A DNA stretch of 64,000 bases from contig OU342630.1 of assembly GCA_910589415.1 (NCBI GenBank), positions 84,626,186 to 84,690,185 on the forward strand. The letters are read 5' to 3'. The notes under the pieces were generated by a model, which worked only from the letters and a program-made list of their open reading frames with translations, had not been told where the DNA came from and made no database searches. Positions 12,635 through 24,130 of the stretch are shown in pieces (the first letter of the stretch is position 1; every line of letters begins with the position of its first letter). The stretch comes from Malachius bipustulatus (Eukaryota > Arthropoda > Insecta > Coleoptera > Melyridae). The position numbers and the translations under genes are program-made.

Positions 12635-12882
12635 GTAAGTTAACTAAATTAATATTCTTTTGTATAGGAATACATTATAAATAATAATTACTGTATAACG
12701 GAATAAATTATTCAAAAACTTGAAAATAAAAAGCATCGTCTCTTAATTTTTATTCACAAGCATAGACATGATTGTGTTGTGACTAAAATACCTTTGTAGA
12801 CGGCAATACAAGGTGCCCCTTGTTTCAGAGCTTGTCATCGTCATGGGTATCTCGTAAACGTTAATTACAGTGTCAGTTAAAT

Positions 12883-13056
12883 TACAGAAAAGATGCGCTA
12901 CTTTGACCATCTCGAATCCGTCAAGGCATACAAGATTGTGGCCCTTCCTGAAGTATCCTGAAAAAATGAAAAATCGCGATTTCTTACTTTCATCATATCA
13001 TTTTTATTATTGTAACAAAATAAATAGATTTTTGTAGGTTTACATAAGTCAAGAGC
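12883..13056 (+). mobile_element. Truncated family E foldback arm
   Basis: This segment matches the left arms at 13,145 and 46,150. In order it shows AGAAAAGATGCGC, ATCTCGAATCCGTCAA, then TATCCTGAAAAAATGAAAAA. It stops at AAGTCAAGAGCT, where an ATACAGGGTT end begins. It is a half-element next to a complete family E copy, probably left by insertion or deletion. Confidence 0.65.
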
Positions 13057-13144
13057 TATACAGGGTTAGAACTATTCAAAGGGCCACTACAGGAATATCT
13101 AAAAGTTTAAGACTTAAAAAACCATTGAAGATACGAGTTAGATT

Positions 13145-13925
13145 AAATTAGAGAAAAGATGCGCAATTTTGTGCCCGTCTCGAATCCGTCAAAACATGCA
13201 AGATATCTGTTACCTACCGTTTCTGAAATATCCTGAAAAAACTGAAAAATCCAAAAATCTTATTTTTGGCATATCTTTTTTGTTATTAGAAATTAATAAA
13301 TAATTTTTTTTAGGCTTACATAAGTTGGCAAGAGCTACGCATCTGACATTTTAAAAATTTTCAAAGCCGACTAGATTTTAGAGTTTTCATAGCCAACTTT
13401 CTTTTTTCTTAGGGCCACCATATTGTTTTTTTATTTCGTTCGGTATGAAAAAAATAATGAAACCAAAAACTAATAAACTTCAAAAAAAAATCAAAATTTT
13501 TTTCTTTTTTTTCTAAAAAAGACAACTTTTTAGACCGAATATCATAGAGAAATTAAAAACCTCCAAGGCAAGTATGACCTATTACCTATTTCAGCGAAAA
13601 ATTTTCTGTTTTTCTTTCAAAAAAGAAGAAAAAATTTTAGATTTCTTTTTTCTTAAGTTTATTAATTTTTGGTTTCCATTATTTTTTTCTTATCGAACGA
13701 CATAAAAAAAATTAAATGACGTCCATAAGAAAAACGAAAGTTAAATAGGAAAACTCTAAGATCTAGTCGGCTTTGAAAATTTGTGAAATGTCAGATTGAT
13801 GATAGCTCTTGACTCAAGTAAATCTTCAAATTGTTTATTAATTTCGAATAATAAAAAACATACAAAAAAATATAAATCTGAACTTTTCAGTTTTTCAGGA
13901 TATGTCAGGAACGTTATATTTAGGT
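13145..13925. mobile_element. Foldback element, family E, copy a
   Basis: An inverted repeat of about 780 bp. The left arm starts near GAGAAAAGATGCGCAATTTT, passes through CCTGAAAAAACTGAAAAATC and reaches AAAGCCGACTAGAT near 13,360. The right arm shows the same sequence reversed, from GATCTAGTCGGCTTTG near 13,762 to TTCAGGATATGTCAGGAACG near 13,893. The arms are clearly diverged, so this is an older copy than the one at 46,150-47,031. The 81-codon minus-strand frame at 13,756-14,001 lies largely on the arm and is not a gene. Confidence 0.75.
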
Positions 13926-15566
13926 AGGTACTTTTCACGTCTGTCACTATCGCATCTACCACCAAATGAAACAGATAAGGGTTGGAATTTAGTTCAAACA
14001 CAAAAAATAAAGTAAACGTAAATTGGCTATGAATACTAGAGTACCTACTACAGTGCGGAGGATTAATATCACTAGGGAAAAGTTAATAGATAACATTGAA
14101 TTATTTATTTTATCAAAATGCGCTGTCATGCTCATAAATAGATACTTTGCTTTAATATAAAGGTTGCGCTAAGTGAAATTCCGTAATTTCACTTTGCTGC
14201 GAGAATTAAAATCTACTTCTGTTGAAGTTCAAAGAAATTTGAGGTAAGGCATGCGTTGTGTGTGCATAATTCTTAAGCTACTGCACAAGGCTGGCCATTT
14301 TGAATATCCTAAGCGTCAACAAGAAAATAAGGTGCGTTTATATTGAAGTAGGTAAAGCAATTTGAATAGTGCCGAATACCTGAGGAGAAAATCTTAATAT
14401 TTCTTATTATAGAGCAATTATCTCTAAAACTGTTAGCAAATCATAATAACCACCGTAAAAACCATATAAAGCACCGTTCAAAGCAGATTATAAATTTTAG
14501 GGGTAGATTAAGAGACTCGTTATGAGCTTTTTTTTAATCATTAATTAGATCTGAAAAAATAAAATTGATTTGAGACTATACAATAAATTAGCTACTCCGC
14601 CACTGTCGTTTGAAATAAATTTATTCAGAGCTCAAAAAGTAATTAATATTAATGATTTATGTATAAAAATTCAGTTTTATATCTGAAAGGGTTCCTAAGA
14701 AATTGTCAAAAAACTGAAAAAAATATATTTTCTTGACACCCTGTAGCTCGAAAATGGTGGGTTTGCGGATCTATGTTAACTTTTTTTTCAGATTTTTAAA
14801 TGAGCAAAAATTGTCAAGCAAGGCCTAATTTGTCAAGGCCTTATAATAGTATTGGTATTTATATTGTCAAATGGATTCATGAAAACATACTTCTAGTTGG
14901 CATTTTTTTCAATTTTAAGCAACAGCGAGTGCGTTATTTTTAAGCAATACTTAAAAAAAGCACGTACTTGAAATGGCACTTAAAGTATGAACCTTGATGC
15001 GATTCGACAAAAAATTAATTATTAATAAGAATATTTGAAGTTTAATTGATCCGAAAAATGAGTTACATATTATCTTCAGTCACCTGAAATAATGAGAAAA
15101 GTGAAAAAAACTAAAAATTGACAAAGAAAAAATTAGATTTCAGGTAACCTAACGAGAATTTCTGATATGTACCTTCGATATCCCTCATAACTGGGGGCTA
15201 GAAATAACTGAAACGGCGTCTCACAAACAGGGAATTCATTTTGATTTTGTGCAAAAAATGTCGACTCATTCGTTTTTTAATGGGGAGCAGAAAGATTATT
15301 CCAGATTAAAGAGCAGGAGGTTCGGAGGATCGGAGGATCGGAGGTTCCAACTAATTGATTAAAGCTAACTGAAAACTTTTAACCTATAATTAAGCCCTTC
15401 ACAGTTGGCCAACTGTAATTTATGGAAACCCTGGAGTCTTTATTTTAATCTGTAAGTATCAGCGCTGATTGAAAGCTGATTACAAAAATGTCAGTCGATA
15501 GTTTCTAGTTTATTTTGTTATTTTTCTTCTTTGCTGTTTTTTATATTTCAATCACTTTGCAGGGGC
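13926..15566. other. AT-rich DNA without recognised gene
   Basis: No gene or complete element. A worn foldback end may sit near 14,738 (GACACCCTGTAGC). Near 15,315 a short run of CGGAGGATCGGAGGATCGGA is a local tandem repeat. The remainder shows nothing I can support. Confidence 0.4.
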
Positions 15567-16178
15567 TTATAGAGGGTGTTTTTTTTTCAAACTTGGATCT
15601 CATGCATAAACTACTGCAGTTAATGAAACGGCTAAATAGGGAAAGCACATTCTGCAGTTTCATGAGCTAAATACTAAGCAACCTTTTTTTAAGTTTTTTC
15701 ATGGGTTCCTAGATATTTGACATAAACTAAATTTCTCAAATTTTTAAACTGAGATAGCACTCCCAACATTGGGACTATAGAGAAAAATCGTTAAGGAAAA
15801 GATTTTAAACGAATTTATAGCCAATAAGACGACCTTATAATTTTTTTCATTTGTCGTTGTGACATTTGTCGTTCATTTTAAGTTAGGTATGACATGAAGT
15901 TGTGTTTTTCAAGTGTCAGTAAAATTTACTCAATATCAAAATAAACGTTATTATTATTGTTAACTTCTTAGAACTTCTTAAAAACCATATCTCGATTCAT
16001 ATTAAAACCAAATTTAAGTCATAACTCGAAAACGACACGACAAATAAAAAAATATATAACGCCGTTTTATTGTTTATAAAATAGTCTAAAACCTTTTTTT
16101 TACGATTTTTCTCTAGTCCGAATAACAAGAGTGTTATTTCAGTGTAAAGACATTCGTGAAATTTAGTTTACATAATAA
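15567..16178. mobile_element. Foldback element, family D, copy b
   Basis: The left end TTATAGAGGGTGTTTTTT is a variant of the common ATACAGGGTG end. The left arm shares with 6,253 onward the stretches CATGGGTTCCTAGATATTTG and ACTGAGATAGCAC. The right arm (about 16,020-16,178) is the inverted copy of the arm part that includes GAAAAATCG and AATAAAACGGCG, and it stops before the outer end is reached. It is therefore a one-side-truncated foldback. It does not code for protein. Confidence 0.65.
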
Positions 16179-16329
16179 TGTCAATGATCTATAATGCGTC
16201 ACTGAATACGTAAAACAGGCAATAGTTGGCAGTCCTCAGAAACAGCTTCGATTTTGATGATCCTGGTTTAAAAAAAAATGCCTTTTTATATTATTTAACA
16301 TCAGAAACCTATTCGAGCGGGGAAAACAT

Positions 16330-16530
16330 TATATACAAGTTGGTCCCTTCCAAGTGACTCACCATTGGGATCTCCTAAACCATCATAGGAGATAGGTTAT
16401 TCGAGTCGCTTAAATTAGATAAAAATTTTACTATTTTATGCTTAATAAGAATTTGAAACAAAATTTTTGAGATCTTCAGTCGTTGCTAAATTTTCTGTTT
16501 TAGAGCTATGTCCGTAAAGTTATATCCTGC
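16330..16530 (+). mobile_element. Family F element remnant
   Basis: This stretch matches 30,785-30,935 (and partly 28,340-28,382 and 51,560-51,730). It shows AAGTTGGTC, GATCTCCTAAACC, TTTTATGCTTAATAAGAAT, then CTTCAGTCGTTGCT. Only one arm is present. It is non-coding. Confidence 0.55.
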
Positions 16531-17315
16531 TCATATCTTTTTATGATGTTGATGCAGTATGCAGTCAAATTAAATTATCTATACAGGGTTTAATTTAAAT
16601 GAATAAGTAAAAAAAAATAGGGTCTCTACTCATCTCAAATGAAAATAAATCATTCACTATTCACCTGTTGAGATAAGACCCCTCCAATTGTTAAATAAAA
16701 AATACACTAAAACGTAGTTTGTATATTTTTTCTGAAATACGGAACAAGCTACAGAAATGAATTTAAAGAGGCCTAATTTGCTCTTGAGAATACATTCGGA
16801 TGACGATTCGTAAATGTTCCTCTATTGTCTAAGGGGTAGAAAAAGCCACCGCTAGGAAGTATTTCGCAAGTTACTTATTTTTTAAGGCTGTAGTAGCAAC
16901 ATTTCAAAATGTATTTTGGGAAACTTTTTTGATTTTAAATAAAAACAGTGTCTTCAATATTTGCGCAAATTTAATTATATTTGAAAAAATACTTTAATTA
17001 CGTAGCGTGATTTGCATTTGGATGGTAATTTTGAAGAAACAATTGAGTTTAAATAATTTTACCTTAAAGATCTTTGAAGATTGCAAGAAAAAAAGTTAAA
17101 AAATATGTACCTCCCCTATCAAGGGGGGTTTCTCAACAAGAGCGGGGCGAATGAATTTTCAAATAATGGCTTTGGGAAGTCAATCAGATACACGTATTCA
17201 ACGCGTAATTACGCGTTTACGAAAAGTGCGTAGATATAAATATACATAATTTATACAACTTTGTTACTAACAATGACTTAAAAACAATTACGTATATACA
17301 GAAAAAAATATAGAT
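16531..17315. other. AT-rich DNA with worn element ends
   Basis: A CTATACAGGGTTTAATT end-like sequence at about 16,579 suggests a degraded foldback whose partner I could not find. No gene is visible. Near 17,200, ACGCGTAATTACGCGT is a short perfect palindrome. Confidence 0.35.
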
Positions 17316-17692
17316 ATACAGGATGAGGTGCGAGAAACTTAGAGCATTTTTATATGGAGAAGTGTTGGGAGTAGAAGTCTAAAAATTTGTACATGCATGA
17401 CTTCAATTTTGACGAGCTGAACTAAAATTCACTAAAATTCCGGTATAACCATACCACTTCCGGTTATACCGGAAGTTGCCATCAGCTTTCTTATTTTAAA
17501 TGGGACACCTTGTAGGTATATTATTGCACTTTCAGATTGCCTGAAAAAATGCATTAAAAATAGGTATGTGTTTATAGCTCAAATTTGTAAGGAGCGATGA
17601 GTTATAAACAAATGAAAATCGCAATTTTCCATTTACAAAGTAGTTTAGATTGAAAATAGGTAAGGTATCGGAAAAAGGCTTATTACATGTCC

Positions 17693-18606
17693 GTAGCCGC
17701 CACGAAAGCGCTGGGCACACACGGAACCAGAAGTGCGCCGTGGCGCTGAACAGACTGACGGACAGAAAATCGGTACATATCGTATGGGTTCCCGCACTTT
17801 CAGGTGTACCAGCAAGGAGCTGTCAGCTCGGGACTAGGGAAACCTTTTGTGTACCAAAGCCTGTATTGGGTCTGACCAAAAATCTTCTCAAAGAAGCTAT
17901 AAAAGAATGGACTCGCAAGGTCTAGAGGATCACTAGGAAATAGCATCAGGCTGCAGACAGGCCAGGCTGTTTCTGACTGGTCCGATCGGAAACAGATGGA
18001 CCAACATGTTTGTCCAAAATTAACCGGAAAGAACTCAGGCTACTATACCTCAGTCGACCAACAGATATAGTAATAAAACTGCGCACAAACTTTTAAGTGG
18101 TCACATATCTGTAGGCAGATAGTCTTATTTATTGGTTACCTGACCTGGTTCCGGTAAACCAATGAGAAGGGCATTCTAAGGCTTGTGTATATAATTCTTG
18201 TGTATAAGGTCTGCCTACCTGGATTGTAAACTTACCGCGCACTTTTATTACTATATCTTTTGGCCGACTGAGGTATAGTCGGGGTGCTCACCGGTCACGC
18301 AGCAGTCTGAACAGACATCTACAAGTTATAGGGATCACTCGGGACCCGGTCTGCCCCAAATGCGGAATGGATGACGAGGACTCCTACCATTATATAGGCG
18401 TATGCGAAGTACATAGCAGCCTCAGGCTCAACATTTTTGGGTCTGAGGAGCTACAAGAGGAAGATATGAAACTTCTCTCATACAACGACCTTCTGGCCTT
18501 TATCAAAAGATCGGGGGGGTTCGAGTGGGAGTTCCACCATGGTTCAGGTATGGTGAAAAGGGCCCTTTGGTGGCCTAGTCGCTTGAGGTGCACCACCATA
18601 CTACTA
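17693..18606 (+). pseudogene. 5'-truncated LINE: RNase H end and C-terminal tail
   Basis: The 3' part of a non-LTR retrotransposon polyprotein. About 17,780-17,920 reads VHIVWVPALSGVPA and later LKEAIKEWTRK, resembling the end of the RNase H domain of I-group LINEs. After frameshifts, KELRLL and then VGVLTGH (at 18,278) match the conserved LTGH segment. CPKCGMDDEDSYHYIGVC at about 18,353-18,406 is the cysteine-histidine tail motif. A 230-bp MITE interrupts the segment at 18,046-18,275, and stop codons follow it. The insertion is flanked by ATGTCC on both sides (17,687-17,692 and 18,607-18,612), a probable target duplication. Everything upstream (endonuclease, reverse transcriptase) is absent, as in typical 5'-truncated copies. 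It is not functional. Confidence 0.8.
18046..18275. mobile_element. Tc1/mariner-like MITE inside the LINE
   Basis: A 230-bp element with inverted ends of about 37 bp. The left end begins TACCTCAGTCGACCAA and the right end is the reverse complement of TACCTCAGTCGGCCAA; both continue AGATATAGTAATAAAA. It is flanked by TA on each side (18,044-18,045 and 18,276-18,277), the target duplication expected of the Tc1/mariner group. Without the element and one TA, the LINE reading frame is continuous across the junction, which confirms the boundaries. It has no transposase of its own. Confidence 0.85.
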
Positions 18607-19239
18607 ATGTCCCTAGCTTAACTTTTCATGTTATTCTGGGGTAGGTACACAAATATTTTAACGTTTTTTCTCAATTTGCTTCGGAAGATTGACGATTTTT
18701 TATCACTTTGTATGAAAATTTCATCCACACACTAGTAAAAAGCTAATCTAATTTTCAATCTAATAAGCGGCTTTGAAAATGGACAATTGCGAAATGGAAG
18801 TGGCGTGGCGTTGTAAATATTTTAGTTCAGCTCGTTAAAATTGAAATCATACATGTACAAATTTTCAAATTTTTAATCTCAACACTTCTTGATATAAAAA
18901 TGCCCTAATGTTCTCGCGCCCTGCCCTTTACAGCAAAGCGACTTCAGTATCTGACATAAGGGCTTGAATCCTCTACGGATGCATTTTTACATTTAATGAA
19001 AGCATACAAAAGTGGTCTTGGAGTGGATATTCTTTCATTGTTTTAGGCTGAGGGTAAAGTTAAGATCCTTCTTCTTGAAAATGTTGTATATAGTCATATA
19101 ATGAGTCCTGTCTTGACGATACTTTGCGGCTCCATAATCGAGTCATTTTTTGTGTTTTTTTATCACTTATATGACGGCTTGGTAGGTATATTGAATTTGA
19201 ACGTACTTGTTCAAAAGTACTCACTCAAGTTGGTCCAAA

Positions 19240-19700
19240 TTGGGTAAAGTGAAAAAAATTTATCCATTTTTGGATAAATTATAACGTATGGCCGCTAATT
19301 TATTGAGAGAAAATCACCAACAAGGGAAATCAATAAGGCAAATCATGAGAGGTCTTGAAATCAATCTCCGTTTCCATTCTCATTGTTAGAAGAAAATTTG
19401 TGCAAGATTTTAAGATCCTTTGGACTAGATACTTCAATCCTCTGACATGAATAAAAGGTACAGTGATCTGAAAGATCCTACAGATAGAGCATACAGCTAC
19501 TAGGTATTGCTGCTCCGAGGAGGCATAACCATACGTTTTGTAATGTATGTTGAAGACGATACGTTGAAAACTTCCTCAAAAACACTATACGCTGAACTAA
19601 AAAGTCAAATTTGAAACATTATCTTCTTGATTTTGATGTGGCTCGAAGACTTCAAGTTAATAAATGAGGAATTTTTTGCGCAAATGGGAATGAAATGCAA
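19240..19700 (+). pseudogene. Possible decayed Tc1-like transposase N-terminus
   Basis: Around 19,297-19,350 one frame reads ENHQQGKSIRQIMRGLEI, which has the look of the N-terminal helix-turn-helix of Tc1-like transposases. After a frameshift, RRKFVQDFKI follows. The rest is broken by several stops, and the catalytic DDE region cannot be recognised. It could also be a different DNA transposon or a chance resemblance. Codon-level decay means no product is expected. Confidence 0.3.
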
Positions 19701-19799
19701 TTGATCATAAGGTTCACGACCTGTCTTTATGAAGTTACATGTTATAGCCCAGCTGCCGTTGTTAGGGCTCTATTCTCTGTCCTGATCTAAGAAAATTTA

Positions 19800-20250
19800 C
19801 GTCCCTTCCTACTAATCTGGAATGGCAATATTGTGGTCGCCGAGAATCCCTATCCCTCTAGTCTCAATATAGGTTGTAGGCTGTCATTTCCTGTCAATGG
19901 AAGCGACGAGGAAGGCTGAATGGGGATATAAATCATAAATGCATATATCACTGCAAACGATGTTGACCCGGGCTTGATTCCAGCGAATGGAATTACCGAT
20001 TTCGCCAAGCAGGAGAGCGGGAGCGCGCGCATTTGTTCTGCAAATGCATGGACCGTCGCCAGTCTTTCCCGACTTCGCGCGCGGATATTTGCGCCGTTTC
20101 ACGTGGCAAAACAACTGCGTCCAGGTGTGCGTGTCGGGACTCCCAATCCCAATTTTCTCGTAGTGTTTGTAGCTATTGTTTGCAAATAAAGTCGCGATAT
20201 TCGTTCCGGTTTAGAGTTCAGGAAGGCCCGCCCATCTCATATCCAAGTTT
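19800..20250. other. GC-richer island, apparently single-copy
   Basis: This is one of the most GC-rich stretches outside the LINE relics, with clusters such as GCGGGAGCGCGCGCATTTG and CGACTTCGCGCGCGGATATT. Open frames exist on both strands over the same bases (60-89 codons), which is what GC-rich DNA gives by chance, and none resembles a known protein. No member of the window's repeat families is present. Candidates are a conserved regulatory element, a promoter or untranslated exon. The sequence alone does not decide. Confidence 0.3.
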
Positions 20251-20749
20251 ATGGCATGCATGTTGTTTTTTAAATGAGAATTATTATTATTATAGTGCTT
20301 AGGGAAAACTATTAATTTACGGAAATGGTATTTTGATGAAAAGCTTTAGGTAATATTTAATGATCATTTTTACTTGTCGAACTGGCTTTATTTGAACACC
20401 TCCGTCTCGAGAAAAACTGAAATATTATTATCAGCTGCATTATTATTACTTCTAGGTAAATATAATCATGAAAAATGAAGCTTTATGTAATAACCTCACA
20501 TAAAATTACTAAATAGCTCTGAAACTATGCACCGTCTTAAAAAACATCAGTAAAACACCTGCTGATCCATAACTAATATTGCTGATGTGCTATCGTCATG
20601 CACAATCACTTTCAATGGTTCATAAAATATCATTTGACCCTATTTTTACTTTCTAGAATTTTTCCTCATGTTATAACACTTTAAATGGTAGGTATATTAA
20701 GCAAAAGTGATATTATTAGGTACCTATTTAACGTTTTACACTCCCAATC

Positions 20750-21732
20750 TAAACTGCTCAACAAATGAACTTTGCCCTAATTTTGGCACTGATAAAATTT
20801 GATTTGTTTCGAGCAATTCAATTTTTGTTTCGAGGGTTCACTAGTTCAATCCCTTGTTTATCAGTCCGTATGTTTGCAAGAACTTGGTACTTCACACAAA
20901 GTTTATATAGGGTGGTAAATAAAACAGTTCAAAATCTCAGAAAGTTCAGCTTGCTCCCATTTGATCAAAGATTTTTCTTTTTTAATTTCAACACAAAGAT
21001 CATGAAGATGGACCTCATATCTCGAAACGGTTTTCGAATTTTCCGATTATTTCTTTTATTTTATTACTTCGAAAACACGAAGTTGTAATTTTGTTCTTAT
21101 GTCAACAATTCTTAACTCATGCAAGCGAAGAACATCTTGAAGTATTCACAATGAATGGTTTGTTTGAAAGCAAATTAACTTTATTTCAAATTTTCCTTAA
21201 TACCAGATTTCTGAAGTCATTCAGATTTGGGTTAGTTTTAATACAACCCTGTGTTTTCAATTTTTGTCCTTAGTCGATTATCAATCTTGCGTGTTCTTGT
21301 TTGAAGCTTAAGCTTTAAAATGAGCCCTACATTTTGAAAATCGGATCACGAATAACAAAGTTATCATTGCCACACAAAAAAGTAGTTATTTTGAGATCAC
21401 CCTGTAAATAAAAGAAATAATCGGAAAATTCGAAAACCGTTTCGAGATATGAGGTCCATCTTCATGATCTTTGTGTTGAAATTTTAAAAGAAAAATCTTT
21501 GATCAAATGGAAGCAGGCCGTACTTTCTGAGATTTGGAACTGTTTTATTTACCACCCTATATAAACTTTGTGTGAAGTACCAAGTTCTTGCAAACATACG
21601 GACTGATAAACAAGGGATTGAACTAGTGATCCCTCGAAACAAAAATTGAATTGCTCGAAACAATCCAAATTTTATCAGTGCCAAAGTTAGGGCAAATTTG
21701 GTCATGTAACGTTTCATTTGTTGAGCAGTTTA
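20750..21732. mobile_element. Foldback element, family I (983 bp)
   Basis: The ends are TAAACTGCTCAACAAATGAA and its reverse complement. The arms are about 310-325 bp (20,750-21,062 against 21,408-21,732) and highly similar, including AGGGTTCACTAGTTCAATCC (left) and TTTATATAGGGTGGTAAATA. The right arm carries a small insertion (around GGTCATGTAACG). The middle 345 bp are not repeated. Unlike most foldbacks here, the ends do not carry ATACAGGGTG. The 107- and 77-codon frames on opposite strands are mirror images from the two arms and are not genes. Confidence 0.85.
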
Positions 21733-22570
21733 TTAAGGCTATGAGGTAGGTCAGTAAAACGAACTTCTTATAACACACCTAATGAGTAGGTAAAGGTACT
21801 TTCATATATTCTTCTTCCAAATTTACATAACGGTCATAACAAACAACGAACTGCTTCTAAATTAATTGTTTTATGATTTTGAATCTAAACACACTGCATT
21901 AGAATTAAATACCCATCTTAATGGCCATAAATGTCAAGAGAATATAATGACGGCGTTGCATGTGGAGACGGATGATGAAAATATAATTAATTAAACTTTA
22001 AAAAACATTACACATATTATAGGTACCTAATATGACTACAAATGTTCGATCAAATCTACAACACTAACAACATTTAATTTCATCGTCTGAACAATCCTAC
22101 ATACATTTAGCGCGACTTTGAAACAGTCGTTCCAATCCTAAAAACTGAGTGAGGACTAACAACCAAATAATTCTTACGTTAAAGAGTAAATTAATTTTCA
22201 TGAAACAGTGTTTATTATATCTCAAACCATATTGAATAAAGACCTCGTTTACAAAAGCTGGTCGTTGTGAAGGATTTACAACTCTAGCTCTGTGTCTATT
22301 AATAACTGTCAAGCTGTCTGAATAAAAATCACTATCACTTTGGAACACTCTGCAAACATTATCCTTGATGCAAACTCCTAGATATATCGAGAGAACTCTA
22401 GGAAATCTTAAATCCAATTTACTGCAATCGATTTTCACATACAGGGTTGAAGAAAAAAATTTCAGTGATATAGAGGCTTTTTAAACTTATGAACATAAAC
22501 AAAAGACTAGATAAGGTGATTAAAAAAGATAAGGTGATAAGGTAATGAAAGAATAATTTTTCTCAAGATT
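21733..22570. other. AT-rich DNA without recognised gene
   Basis: A 113-codon minus-strand frame (22,097-22,438) has no recognisable domain and is probably chance. An ACAGGG end-like motif at about 22,441 has no partner. Nothing else is supported. Confidence 0.4.
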
Positions 22571-22764
22571 ATTCTTTTTTTTTATTTTTTTAAATTAGCT
22601 AAAACTTGCATTTCTTTTTGTAGAAGGCTAATAATCAGCCAAATACACATTAAGTAATATCTTTATTATACTTATTACTTAATGTGTATTTGGTTGATTA
22701 TTAGCCTTCTACAAAAAGAAAATGCAAGTTTTAGCTAATTTATAAAAAATAAAAAAAAAAGAAT
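22571..22764. repeat. Compact near-perfect hairpin, 89-bp arms, 13-nt loop
   Basis: The left arm (22,571-22,659) and right arm (22,673-22,764) are reverse complements with only a few mismatches and indels. Each includes TAGAAGGCTAATAATC or its partner and ACATTAAGTAATA. The loop is about 13 nt. No interior lies between the arms. It could be a palindromic MITE or a hairpin-RNA locus. The length exceeds a usual microRNA precursor but fits long endogenous hairpin RNAs. There is no TATACAGG end. Confidence 0.8.
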
Positions 22765-23869
22765 TGTCTCACAGATGTCTACGAATTCTACGATCCGAGG
22801 TTCACTTCAAATGAGCGCTGCGCTGCTGTGCACTCAAACATTTTTGAAGTTTTTTTTTTCGAGCTTGAAGAACTTATATTACACTGATACTTGTCTGCTG
22901 AGCCGTGCAGCAGAGCGGTCATTTGTTTCCATTCGCATTAGTTCTAAGGAGAAATTCTACTAAGAAGATCTCCGCCTGACTTAGATCACGTGTAGCCTTG
23001 CCATGTGCTTAGAGAATATCTAGGCCCTTTCCGTAGAAAGTTAGATTCTCTAGGAAGAGAGACAAAACGCTACGAACCCCCCCCCCCCCCCCCACCCACC
23101 TCCTAACTTCTATAGTGGATCAAAATAAACAATAATTTTTGATGAATGTAAGTTGTCATCAGCCTTAAAGGTTCTGTAAAATGATGCAGTATTCAAAAGC
23201 ATCATAAACATCTGATCCATCCTATCCTATAGTAATTGGATTGTTCAAATACATTGATCAACTTCAAATTGTTCAAATTTAGACCCTTCTTTACGGTTTA
23301 AAAGTTACAACATTTTAAGAGATTCTCGGCTTCCTACCAATTGACGTCTAATATGTAATGTATACGCGTTATGCATCCTCGAGATAATAATTGATGACGT
23401 GATAGTTGGCGATAATGAACATTGAACAATATAAGATAGCTTGGTATTGCTTATTCAGGACACAATTTAGGCATACAAGCACAGAGCATAATAATATTTT
23501 GTTCCCAGTATTTTCGACTTTTATTATAGTCCGTCTTTATATAATTACATTTCTCACATTTCTTGGAATCCAATAATGGTTCAATCTAATAAGTATACGT
23601 AGATACTTAGATGCTGCTCTATACACTCTGAGCTACTCTCTAGACGTTTTTGTTCCATGCCTAAGACAGAGCCCGGCATATTAGCTCATACCAAACGTAT
23701 AGCTTACTTAGGTTAACAACACATTCACTTCTCGAGTCTGTAGCATACAAGATAAACAGTTAAGGCATTAGGTTTCAGTCAGAAATTATAGGAAGGACAT
23801 TTTTTAGACTGTCGTGTGAGTAAGAAAAGCTGTGTACCAGTGGAATTCTGTATGTGATAAAAATTGAAA
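22765..23869. other. Mixed AT-rich DNA with a C-run
   Basis: No gene recognised. A run of 17 C at 23,077-23,093 lies near a GC-richer patch (22,780-23,110). A 62-codon frame at 22,775-22,963 has no family resemblance. The remainder is unassigned. Confidence 0.4.
23077..23093 (+). repeat. Poly-C run (17 C)
   Basis: Seventeen consecutive C, followed by ACCCACC. Its length in an assembly is unreliable. Confidence 0.9.
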
Positions 23870-24130
23870 AATAGGAGGGTTTTAAGCACGCGACGAAAAT
23901 TTTCAAACGAGGCCGAAGGCCGAGTTGACAATCGTGAAAAGCACTCCTGGTGCAACGTGTGTCACACAAGATTTTTGGCAAATCGCCAGAAATAACATTT
24001 TTTTTATGATTTCTAAGTCGTCAAGAAATATAAATAATTTATGAACTCTAATTAATTAGAGATTGTTATTATTTATTAGAAATTTTTGAAAAAAGTTTTT
24101 GATTGTAGCCAATTTCACATTGGCTTTTGA
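23870..24130. repeat. Dispersed repeat with palindromic GAGGCCGAAGGCCGAG
   Basis: Contains CGAGGCCGAAGGCCGAG near 23,908, with TTGACAATCGTGAAAAGCAC after it and TCAAGAAATATAAATAATTT near 24,022. The same order occurs (inverted for the first part) at about 36,680-36,860, where ACTTTGACGATTGTCAA and CTTCGCCTCGTCTGACAATT appear, so this is a dispersed family. No open frame of note is present. Confidence 0.5.

Larger units (their letters stand above)
17316..18930. mobile_element. Foldback element, family H, interrupted by a LINE
   Basis: The left arm begins ATACAGGATGAGGTGCGAG and continues through AGTAGAAGTCTAAAAATTTG and TGACGAGCTGAACTAAAA. The right arm, about 18,818-18,930, is its reverse complement (TTTTAGTTCAGCTCGT, then ATGTACAAATTTT, then CTCGCGCC). 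Between the outer arms lies the widespread core sequence (ATTATTGCACTTTCAGATTG, then GAAAATCGCAATTTTCCATT). That core is cut at 17,692 by a LINE insertion and resumes at 18,607 with its expected next bases (CTAGCTTAACTTTTCATG). A second, interrupted family H copy is at 44,995. Confidence 0.8.

Noticed and set aside
22097..22438. 113-codon minus-strand frame
   Set aside because: No domain, no splice context and no composition shift.
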